From Bacteroides ovatus (lineage in GTDB: Bacteria; Bacteroidota; Bacteroidia; Bacteroidales; Bacteroidaceae): DNA of 5,719 bases. A model generated the notes under the pieces. It was not told the DNA's origin, did no database searches, and was given only the letters and a program-made list of their open reading frames with translations. Positions 1 through 4,629 of the stretch are shown here, piece after piece. The stretch covers positions 1 through 5,719 of the forward strand of contig JAUUNK010000290.1 of NCBI GenBank assembly GCA_030844565.1, given 5' to 3'. Position 1 is the first letter of the stretch; each line of letters starts with the position of its first letter. The position numbers and the translations under genes are program-made.

Positions 1-26
1 GATTGTATGGTTTCTGTATTTGTCAT
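1..26 (-). CDS. Possible 5' end of a divergent gene (partial)
   Basis: A minus-strand ATG at 26-24 opens a frame of eight codons (MTNTETIQ) that runs off the left edge. Far too little is visible to name a product. The support is contextual: a TAnnTTTG box (47-54, minus strand) ends 20 nt before this ATG, the same spacing seen for the plus-strand genes in this window. A competing reading is a plus-strand tail over 1-126, ending in TGA, whose last residues are very hydrophobic. The two readings exclude each other. This is an inference from promoter geometry only. Confidence 0.28.
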
Positions 27-46
27 AGACATCTATAAATATAATG

Positions 47-54
47 CAAAAATA
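47..54 (-). promoter_or_regulatory. Candidate Bacteroidetes -7 box for the left-edge divergent gene
   Basis: The minus strand reads TATTTTTG, a full match to TAnnTTTG. It ends 20 nt before the minus-strand ATG at 26. No TTTG is seen at the expected -33 distance, but that element is often poorly conserved. AT-rich DNA gives chance matches. Confidence 0.3.
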
Positions 55-339
55 GCTATTTGTTTGGTAATCTCTTTATTAATACAGCTTTATTTGTTGT
101 TGTGGCTTTTAATTGCTTATTTGTGAATCCCTTAATTCAATTTACGTTTTCACTTAACGAAAATAAGAATTTTATCAGTTGAATAACAGGTGCTTAGACG
201 AAGCGTAAAAAATAAGCTGTAACGATATAGAAACGAAAGAATTTCTTCAATCTGTTTAGCATTTCCATTGTTTCAAAACCTCACTATAAAAATAGTGATT
301 TTGTTTGTTAAATGGAGTATCTGTTTGAAATCTTTTGGG
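55..339. other. Intergenic region, no convincing gene
   Basis: This AT-rich stretch separates the possible divergent gene at the left edge from the Crp/Fnr gene. It holds stop codons in all plus frames, a small hairpin at 281-298, and one short minus-strand frame at 268-194 (24 codons, basic then hydrophobic). No tRNA, rRNA, CRISPR repeat or known riboswitch was recognised. Its likely role is as a promoter and regulatory spacer. Confidence 0.4.
281..298. repeat. Inverted repeat, 7-bp stem with AAAA loop (terminator or operator candidate)
   Basis: TCACTAT (281-287) and ATAGTGA (292-298) are perfect reverse complements around a four-A loop. An AAAA run lies just before the stem (275-278) and TTTT follows it (299-302), so it could act as a weak intrinsic terminator in either direction. 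It also sits about 40 bp upstream of the predicted -7 box of the Crp/Fnr gene, where an operator could lie. The stem is AT-rich and weak, so neither role is firm. Confidence 0.35.
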
Positions 340-347
340 TAATTTTG
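340..347 (+). promoter_or_regulatory. -7 box of the Crp/Fnr-family regulator gene
   Basis: TAATTTTG fully matches TAnnTTTG and ends 18 nt before the ATG at 366. It decides the start: the frame is open back to an ATG at 312, but that codon lies upstream of this promoter, so transcripts from here could only use 366. The 11-base string TAATTTTGTAC recurs exactly at the aldo/keto reductase promoter (2392-2402). A TTTG at 324-327 is too close to be a proper -33 element. Confidence 0.5.
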
Positions 348-365
348 TACTCTCAAACGGTAAAT

Positions 366-935
366 ATGATATTAGAAGACTTAATAATCAAGGAAATAGG
401 TCTATCATTCAATTCATATGGAAGATTGATGGGTGTATGCGATGAAGTTGTTTTGAAGAAGAAAGAATTTTTATTGCATCAGGGACAAGTATGTTCATTT
501 ATTGGTTTTGTAGGAACAGGAGTTTTACGTTCTTATATAGAGAAGGAAGGAGATGATTATATCAGTGACTTTTATTTTGAAGGTTCATTTACCACATCAT
601 ATAGAAGTTTTTTGACGAGAGAAATAAGTGTAGGAAGTATACAAGCGTTAGAAGATTCGGTTATATATCGTTTGTCTAAATCCGACTATGACCAATTACT
701 ACAAGAGTCAAATGAGTGGTATAAATTAGGAAAGTATATAGCAGATACTCTCTTTATAAAAAAATGTAGAAAAGAAACATCATTACTTATGGATAATGCT
801 TTAGGCAGATATAAATTGCTATTACAGACTTATCCTAATATAGAACAAGATGTGTCGCAATATCATATTGCATCTTATCTCGGAATAAAACCTGAATCTT
901 TAAGCCGCCTTAAATCTCTTAACATAGGTCAATGA
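366..935 (+). CDS. Crp/Fnr-family transcriptional regulator
   Basis: This encodes 189 aa from the ATG at 366, the normal size for short Bacteroidetes Crp/Fnr proteins. The first ~115 residues fit a cyclic-nucleotide-binding-type beta barrel: 'LHQGQVCSFIGFVGTGVLRS', then a 'SIQALEDSVIYRLSKSDYDQL' segment. The usual FGE...R phosphate-binding cassette of cAMP-binding CRP is not seen, so the ligand is unknown. The C-terminus carries the helix-turn-helix 'QYHIASYLGIKPESLSRLK' and ends soon after, with little room for a wing; this is common in this group. The alternative ATG at 312 would add 18 residues (MEYLFEIFWV...) that do not look like the family and would lie upstream of the predicted promoter. 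It acts in the cytoplasm as a DNA-binding sensor. The cupin gene starts 46 nt downstream with its own promoter box, so that gene is a plausible target, though this is inference. Confidence 0.85.
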   Translation: MILEDLIIKEIGLSFNSYGRLMGVCDEVVLKKKEFLLHQGQVCSFIGFVGTGVLRSYIEKEGDDYISDFYFEGSFTTSYRSFLTREISVGSIQALEDSVIYRLSKSDYDQLLQESNEWYKLGKYIADTLFIKKCRKETSLLMDNALGRYKLLLQTYPNIEQDVSQYHIASYLGIKPESLSRLKSLNIGQ

Positions 936-955
936 AATAAGGTCTTGTTCCGTTC

Positions 956-963
956 TATCTTTG
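956..963 (+). promoter_or_regulatory. -7 box of the cupin gene
   Basis: TATCTTTG fully matches TAnnTTTG and ends 18 nt before the ATG at 982. It argues against the upstream TTG at 961 as a start, since that codon lies inside the box. No clear -33 TTTG is present, which would fit a promoter that needs an activator, perhaps the Crp/Fnr protein encoded just before it (inference). Confidence 0.5.
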
Positions 964-981
964 CAGCAAAACAAATCAATC

Positions 982-1383
982 ATGAATAAGATAGCGATAT
1001 TCATTTTATTAATCGTTTTAAATTGTTGCACAAATATGGAAAAGAAAAACGTAGCAAGAACCAATCTTTTTTCTGTCCGATTGAAGGAAAAACAAGGTTT
1101 GTCGAAAGTTGAAATTAAGAGAGTTGTTATTCCACAAAGCGGAAAGGCGGAGTATCATTTGCACCCTTGCCCAGTTGTAGGTCATGTTGTTTCGGGAACT
1201 TTATTATTTCAGATTGAAGGGGAAAGTCCTCAATTGCTAACAACAGGAGAAGCATTCTATGAGCCTAAGAATAAGCCGATATTGCATTTTGATAATGCAT
1301 CAGATTCCGAGTCTTTAGTGTTCATAGCATACTATTTAATAGAAGAGTGTGAGGATTTAATAGTGTTATTGCCTAAAAAGTAA
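982..1383 (+). CDS. Small cupin-fold protein, predicted lipoprotein
   Basis: This encodes 133 aa from the ATG at 982. The N-terminus (MNKIAIFILLIVLNCC) is a short lipoprotein-type signal: lysine, a hydrophobic run, then Cys15-Cys16, with Cys16 (Leu at -3) the better lipidation candidate. The mature protein would sit in the periplasm or outer membrane. Residues ~50-118 form one conserved cupin barrel. Motif 1 is seen as H59-x-H61 followed by a glycine at 72, and motif 2 as H102-x2-N105. The usual motif-1 glutamate is missing: Val65-Val66 occupies its place, so metal binding would rest on three histidines or differ altogether. The substrate is unknown; such small cupins may be enzymes, binding proteins or sensors. 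It lies between two regulator genes, in the same direction, with separate promoter boxes. The cupin fold is fairly sure, the function is not. Confidence 0.75.
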   Translation: MNKIAIFILLIVLNCCTNMEKKNVARTNLFSVRLKEKQGLSKVEIKRVVIPQSGKAEYHLHPCPVVGHVVSGTLLFQIEGESPQLLTTGEAFYEPKNKPILHFDNASDSESLVFIAYYLIEECEDLIVLLPKK

Positions 1384-1407
1384 GCTGTTCTTCGGTAAAT
1401 AATTGTT

Positions 1408-1414
1408 TATTTTG
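1408..1414 (+). promoter_or_regulatory. Near-match -7 box of the AraC-family gene
   Basis: TATTTTG matches TAnnTTTG except that the spacer is one base short. It ends 20 nt before the ATG at 1435, the same geometry as the other genes here. It may be a weak or activator-dependent promoter, or the gene may be read through from the cupin gene, whose stop lies only 51 nt upstream of the ATG. Confidence 0.3.
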
Positions 1415-1434
1415 CAATAAATAGCCATAGTATT

Positions 1435-2340
1435 ATGCCTGAAAGCATTCCGCAATTCTATAAAAGAATACAAAGTTGTGACCTTCAATCGGATACAACC
1501 TATTCTAAGGAGAAACCTTATTTTAATATTTTCTCCCGTCAATGTAATTTTGGAACAGTACAATTCAGTTACAGGGAATTTTATAAGGTTACATTGATTA
1601 TAGGTGTAGGAAAGTTATATTATGCAGACAAATGGATTTTGGTAAATCGTCCTGCATTATTATTTTCCAATCCTTTAGTTCCCTATGCTTGGGAATCAAT
1701 CAGCGAAGAACAGAAAGGTGTGTTCTGCATTTTTAATGAACAATTTGTGCAGTCGGAAGAAAAAAACGGCTCATTAGCTAATACTCCGTTATTCAAAGTA
1801 ACAGGAGATAAAGTTTTCTTTTTGGATGATACGCAAGTTGCTAAAGTGTTGGATATATACACGCAAATGCAGGAAGAAAATCAATCAGACTATGTAAATA
1901 AGTTTGATGTCTTACGATGCTATCTTCATTTGTTGATACATACAGCCTTAAAAATGCAGGATTCCAATCGGTATGAGTCACATCTAAATGCTTCGCAACG
2001 TATTACAGAATTATTCATTGAATTGTTAGATAGGCAATTTCCCATTGATTATCCGCATGCGGTATTAAATTTACGTACTCCTGCTGATTATGCAAACCGC
2101 TTGTCTGTACACGTTAACCATTTAAATAAGGTGATTAAAGATACGACAGGAAAAACGACCTCTGAAATGATAGCGGAAAGAATAATCAAAGAGTGTACGC
2201 AATACTTATTACACAGTAATCTTTCTATTTCAGAAATAGCGTATAGTCTGGGATTTGAAACAGTTTCTTATTTCAGTAAATTCTATCGTAAGCATACAGG
2301 CAAATCACCAAGCGAAGTCAGGGAACGAACAATTATTTGA
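1435..2340 (+). CDS. AraC/XylS-family transcriptional regulator
   Basis: This encodes 301 aa, a usual length for the family. Residues ~25-105 resemble the cupin-like sensing domain of AraC-type proteins ('REFYKVTLIIGVGKLYYADKWI', 'NRPALLFSNPLVPYAWE'). Residues ~210-300 hold the paired helix-turn-helix DNA-binding domain: the first HTH is near 'TPADYANRLSVHVNHLNKVI' (215-234), the second near 'SISEIAYSLGFETVSYFSKF' (264-283), followed by the signature 'YRKHTGKSPSEVRE'. The protein is cytoplasmic and would bind an unknown effector through its N-terminal domain. The aldo/keto reductase gene begins 80 nt downstream in the same direction with its own promoter box; AraC regulators commonly control such an adjacent enzyme gene, so that is the likeliest target, with autoregulation also possible. 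The family call is firm, target and ligand are inferred. Confidence 0.92.
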   Translation: MPESIPQFYKRIQSCDLQSDTTYSKEKPYFNIFSRQCNFGTVQFSYREFYKVTLIIGVGKLYYADKWILVNRPALLFSNPLVPYAWESISEEQKGVFCIFNEQFVQSEEKNGSLANTPLFKVTGDKVFFLDDTQVAKVLDIYTQMQEENQSDYVNKFDVLRCYLHLLIHTALKMQDSNRYESHLNASQRITELFIELLDRQFPIDYPHAVLNLRTPADYANRLSVHVNHLNKVIKDTTGKTTSEMIAERIIKECTQYLLHSNLSISEIAYSLGFETVSYFSKFYRKHTGKSPSEVRERTII

Positions 2341-2391
2341 TTTGTGCAAGTGATGCTTTGAATTGTATCAATCCACCAAATTGCCTTTCTT

Positions 2392-2399
2392 TAATTTTG
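2392..2399 (+). promoter_or_regulatory. -7 box of the aldo/keto reductase gene
   Basis: TAATTTTG fully matches TAnnTTTG and ends 21 nt before the ATG at 2421. The next three bases (TAC) extend the identity with the Crp/Fnr promoter to 11 bases. No good TTTG lies at -33, which fits control by the neighbouring AraC protein (inference). Confidence 0.5.
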
Positions 2400-2420
2400 T
2401 ACCGACTAAAAATATAAATT

Positions 2421-3422
2421 ATGAAGTACAGAAAATTAGGTAAAACAGGAGTGAGCTTGTCCGCTATCGGATTAGGTTGTATGGGTATGAGTGCTGCATA
2501 TGGAGTAGCCGATGAAAAAGAAAGTATCAAAACATTGTGTCGTGCATTGGAACTCGGAGTTAACTTTTGGGACACTGCCGATGTGTATGGCAATGGTGCA
2601 AATGAAGAATTATTATCTAAAGTATTGGTTGAAAAAAGAAATCAGATTTTTATTGCAACAAAATTCGGTTTCCGTTTACGTAATAATCAAGGCAGTGTAT
2701 TTGCCGGTGGTGAAAGTTATGTGGATGCTTCTCCTAAATATCTAAAACAAGCAGTAGAAAGCAGTTTGAAAAGGTTGAATATTGAAACTATAGACTTGTA
2801 CTATGCACATCGGATAGACCCGACAATACCGATTGAAGAAACCGTTGGTGCTATGGCAGAATTGGTAAAAGAGGGTAAAGTACGTTATTTAGGATTAAGC
2901 GAATGTTCTTCCGAATCATTGCGGAGAGCCTGTGCTATTCATCCCATATCTGCTGTTCAAAGTGAATATTCTTTATTAACTCGTGACGTTGAAAAAGAGA
3001 TTTTACCATTGACAAAAGAATTGGAAGTAACTTTAGTCCCATTTTCACCATTAAGCAGAGGATTGGTAACAAATACTATCAATGTAGACACATTAGGAGA
3101 AAATGACCTCCGAAAGCATTTACCACGTTATAATGGCGTATATTGGGAAAATAACAAGAAACTGGCTGCTGAATTTGCAGAAATGGCAGAAAATAAAGGA
3201 ATAACCTCATCTCAGCTTGCTTTGGCTTGGTTATTAGCACAAAGTGAGAATATTATCCCCATTCCGGGCACTAAACGGATAAAGTATTTGGAAGAAAATG
3301 CAGAAGCTGCCAATGTTAATTTGTCAACAGAAGATGTTTCCAATATAGAATTGCTTCTAAAGAAATATCCCAATATCGGTAATCGATATAATGAACATTA
3401 TTTCAAATTTGTAAATAAATAG
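2421..3422 (+). CDS. Aldo/keto reductase, NADP(H)-type oxidoreductase
   Basis: This encodes 333 aa, full length for the bacterial aldo/keto reductase group that includes YakC/AKR13-like enzymes. It should fold as an (alpha/beta)8 barrel in the cytoplasm and reduce aldehydes or ketones with NADPH. The catalytic tetrad is complete: Asp51 and Tyr56 in 'FWDTADVYG', Lys81 in 'IATKFG' and His130 in 'YYAHRID'. The N-terminus 'RKLGKTGVSLSAIGLGCMGM' is typical. The cofactor segment near the C-terminus, 'PIPGTKRIKYLEEN' (280-293), carries basic Lys285/Arg286 that favour the 2'-phosphate of NADP. The substrate cannot be told from sequence; detoxification of reactive carbonyls or a sugar-related ketone are both possible. 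It follows the AraC-type gene and is probably its target. A hairpin 11 nt after the stop may end the transcript. Confidence 0.93.
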   Translation: MKYRKLGKTGVSLSAIGLGCMGMSAAYGVADEKESIKTLCRALELGVNFWDTADVYGNGANEELLSKVLVEKRNQIFIATKFGFRLRNNQGSVFAGGESYVDASPKYLKQAVESSLKRLNIETIDLYYAHRIDPTIPIEETVGAMAELVKEGKVRYLGLSECSSESLRRACAIHPISAVQSEYSLLTRDVEKEILPLTKELEVTLVPFSPLSRGLVTNTINVDTLGENDLRKHLPRYNGVYWENNKKLAAEFAEMAENKGITSSQLALAWLLAQSENIIPIPGTKRIKYLEENAEAANVNLSTEDVSNIELLLKKYPNIGNRYNEHYFKFVNK

Positions 3423-3433
3423 TCCTCTCAACG

Positions 3434-3464
3434 GGAAGTTCTGTCAAATTCTGGCAGAACTTCC
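3434..3464 (+). terminator. Hairpin after the reductase gene (terminator or leader structure)
   Basis: A 13-bp stem with one G-T wobble pair (3434-3446 with 3452-3464) closes a five-base loop AATTC. It lies just behind the reductase stop and would be stable. The bases that follow (ATATTACAAATATT) are A/T-rich but not a proper T-run, so it is an imperfect intrinsic terminator. It also ends only 14 nt before the next ATG at 3479, so if transcription starts upstream (for example at the weak CAAATTTG box at 3404-3411) it would sit in the leader of the rteC-like gene and could hinder translation. Confidence 0.5.
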
Positions 3465-3478
3465 ATATTACAAATATT

Positions 3479-3721
3479 ATGATGAGCAACTTATTACAAC
3501 AGAGATTTTTCCGTCTATTGTCGGAATATCCACAGCGTAAAGCTTCTGTGGATAAACTATCAGAAGCTATCAACGAATTAGCTACCCATTTAGCTGATTT
3601 TAGTACTAACGAACAGGATAATAGCGTTTTACTACGCTGTTTTTCTTTCGGATTACATAGACTTAAATCGTACCGTGTGTGGTTTGAGCAAGAAAAAAAT
3701 GCCTTATTTGTATCTCATTGA
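3479..3721 (+). CDS. RteC-like regulator, N-terminal fragment (split gene)
   Basis: This encodes 80 aa from the first of two adjacent ATGs, ending at a TGA at 3719-3721. It is helical and rich in Leu/Arg ('LLQQRFFRLLSEYPQRKASVDKL'). Alone it has no recognisable DNA-binding domain. It overlaps the following frame, which carries the conserved RteC C-terminal domain. The two frames together span 616 nt, about 204 codons, close to the ~217 aa of CTnDOT RteC, so this is probably the front half of one regulator broken by a frameshift. The likely site is the A7 run at 3693-3699: removing one A joins '...VWFEQEK' to 'MPYLYLIDEAIGLL...' without a break. A sequencing error in the homopolymer, a true mutation, or deliberate slippage would all look the same. 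Assignment of this half rests on its neighbour. Confidence 0.6.
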   Translation: MMSNLLQQRFFRLLSEYPQRKASVDKLSEAINELATHLADFSTNEQDNSVLLRCFSFGLHRLKSYRVWFEQEKNALFVSH

Positions 3722-4094
3722 TGAAGCGATAGGATTACTGAACAATGAAATACGCCTTGTAGAATGGCGTATTAAATACCCTGAACAGTTCAAACCACAC
3801 TTTAATAAACAACCTTTTTCTCCTCTTTATTTGGCAGACAAAACAAACCTGATTGATATAATGGAAATTATCAGCAGTTTATTCCTTTCCAAACATATCG
3901 TCTATAAAAATGGCAAACCAGCTTTTTTGTCTGACTTATCTAAAGCCTTTGAATGGGTGTTTAACATCCAACTGAAAGACTATCACCAAAAGCATGAGGA
4001 CGTAATAAAACGCAAGTCGGGCAAAATAACAGAATATCTTAATGGACTGGCAGACCTTATCCGAAAGGAACATGATAAAAAAGGCTATAGATAA
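3699..4094 (+). CDS. rteC: RteC-family regulator, C-terminal part
   Basis: This encodes 132 aa if read from the ATG at 3699; the frame is open a little further back, to a GTG at 3675. From about residue 45 on it matches the C-terminal domain of RteC proteins: 'YLADKTNLIDIMEIISSLF', an asparagine-glycine turn ('YKNGKPAFLSDLSKAFEWVFNIQLKDYH') and the basic 'IKRKSGKITEYLNGLADLIRKEHDKK'. In CTnDOT, RteC is a cytoplasmic activator that binds upstream of the excision operon through a C-terminal winged-helix-like domain. That region is intact here. The N-terminal half lies in another frame (3479-3721). The ATG at 3699 overlaps that frame, so translational coupling could still make this part as a separate protein. 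An excisionase-type HTH gene follows 103 nt downstream, matching the CTnDOT order. The family call is good; whether the protein works is open. Confidence 0.72.
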   Translation: MPYLYLIDEAIGLLNNEIRLVEWRIKYPEQFKPHFNKQPFSPLYLADKTNLIDIMEIISSLFLSKHIVYKNGKPAFLSDLSKAFEWVFNIQLKDYHQKHEDVIKRKSGKITEYLNGLADLIRKEHDKKGYR

Positions 4095-4138
4095 TCAATG
4101 ACTTAGCTTCAATTTATAGGGGATTCCATGTACTACCC

Positions 4139-4153
4139 CGTAATTTCTTTACG
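4139..4153 (+). promoter_or_regulatory. Short inverted repeat upstream of the excisionase-like gene (operator candidate)
   Basis: CGTAA (4139-4143) and TTACG (4149-4153) are perfect reverse complements around TTTCT. Just upstream, GGGG (4119-4122) and CCCC (4136-4139) form a further looser symmetric pair. Both lie at or just upstream of the expected -33 region of the predicted promoter at 4164-4171, which is where an RteC-type activator would bind. The arms are short, so chance is possible. Confidence 0.3.
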
Positions 4154-4163
4154 CTGGTTTTCT

Positions 4164-4171
4164 GAACTTTG
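4164..4171 (+). promoter_or_regulatory. Weak -7 box upstream of the excisionase-like gene
   Basis: GAACTTTG differs from TAnnTTTG by one base (G for T). It ends 26 nt before the ATG at 4198 and 53 nt before the alternative ATG at 4225. No -33 TTTG is present. A poor core promoter fits a gene that needs an activator such as RteC, as in CTnDOT. Confidence 0.35.
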
Positions 4172-4176
4172 CTTCA

Positions 4177-4188
4177 TCAATCGATTGA
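4177..4188. promoter_or_regulatory. 12-bp perfect palindrome at the predicted transcription start
   Basis: TCAATCGATTGA reads the same on both strands. It starts five bases after the weak -7 box and ends nine bases before the ATG at 4198, so a dimeric protein bound here would block the promoter. It could be an operator for autoregulation by the downstream HTH protein or for a host regulator. Confidence 0.4.
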
Positions 4189-4197
4189 CAAACAAGA

Positions 4198-4551
4198 ATG
4201 TATAATCTGAAAAATGAAGCAAATATGTATATAGAAAACTACGATTTCAAAGAATGGATGCAAAAGCTATTTGATAAATTGGATGAGCTTTGCAAGGATG
4301 TACGGGTATTGCGTAATGCCGGTAAGGTGATGCCCGAAGATGATAACCTGCTGGATAATCAGGATTTATGCCTGTTATTCAAAGTGAGTATCAGAACATT
4401 GCAACGGCTGCGAAGCAAAAACGAGCTTCCCTATATGTTGATTAGCGGAAAAGTCTATTACCGGGCTTCGGATGTCCGGAAGTTCATCAAGGAACGGTTT
4501 AATGCGGTCATGCTCCGTAACTTTGAAAAGCAGTTCGGGGAAAAGAAGTAA
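4198..4551 (+). CDS. Excisionase-type helix-turn-helix protein
   Basis: This encodes 117 aa from the ATG at 4198; an in-frame ATG at 4225 (MYIENYDFKEW, 108 aa) is about as likely. Residues ~15-40 form a charged, probably coiled-coil helix ('FKEWMQKLFDKLDELCKDVRVLRNA'). Residues ~52-99 are a MerR-like/HTH_17 domain as found in excisionases: 'LLDNQDLCLLFKVSIRTLQRLRSKNELPYMLISGKVYYRASDVRKFI'. Proteins of this kind, such as Xis2c/Xis2d of CTnDOT, are small DNA-bending or regulatory factors needed for excision. It sits directly after the rteC-like gene and has its own weak promoter and a palindrome in the leader. The insertion sequence begins about 28 nt after its stop, so any following excision genes have been separated from it. 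The HTH_17 call is firm; a role in excision is inferred from context. Confidence 0.8.
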   Translation: MYNLKNEANMYIENYDFKEWMQKLFDKLDELCKDVRVLRNAGKVMPEDDNLLDNQDLCLLFKVSIRTLQRLRSKNELPYMLISGKVYYRASDVRKFIKERFNAVMLRNFEKQFGEKK

Positions 4552-4578
4552 GACAGATAAGCTGTAATAGTCAAGACT

Positions 4579-4629
4579 TGTTCTGACAGTTGGTTTACTA
4601 TCGTACAAAAAAACTGTCCGATGACAGTT
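4579..4629. repeat. Repeated GACAGTT motifs at the IS left end
   Basis: GACAGTT occurs at 4585-4591 and 4623-4629 on the plus strand and as AACTGTC at 4612-4618. The last two form a 7-bp stem with a CGAT loop. The two direct copies sit in similar surroundings: TGTTC-TGACAGTTGG and TGTCCGA-TGACAGTTGC, as if the terminal motif were duplicated with a two-base difference. They may be transposase binding sites. They overlap the 3' end of the transposase gene. Confidence 0.45.

Noticed and set aside
1..126. Plus-strand open frame from the left edge to TGA at 124-126 with a hydrophobic end (AKIAICLVISLLIQLYLLLW...), like the tail of a membrane protein.
   Set aside because: T-rich DNA yields Leu/Ile/Phe by default, only 41 codons are visible, and a minus-strand start with a full -7 box overlaps it. 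Upstream sequence is needed to decide.
312..365. Upstream ATG at 312 as the start of the Crp/Fnr protein.
   Set aside because: The extra 18 residues are unlike the family and the best promoter box (340-347) lies downstream of it.
956..964. Possible CTnDOT-type attachment core (GTAnnTTTGC-like) at CTATCTTTGC, and similarly GAACTTTGC at 4164.
   Set aside because: The core needs G at the first position or GTA/GTT before the spacer, which is not present. Both are better explained as -7 boxes placed before genes.
961..981. TTG at 961 as the start of the cupin protein.
   Set aside because: It lies within the predicted -7 box, and the ATG at 982 gives a clean lipoprotein signal peptide.
212..4567. 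The string ATAAGCTGTAA at 212-222 and 4557-4567, with a shorter TAAGCTGT at 1381-1388, as possible element ends or regulator sites.
   Set aside because: The copies are short, lack shared flanks and are placed without a pattern; chance repeats of this size are expected in AT-rich DNA.
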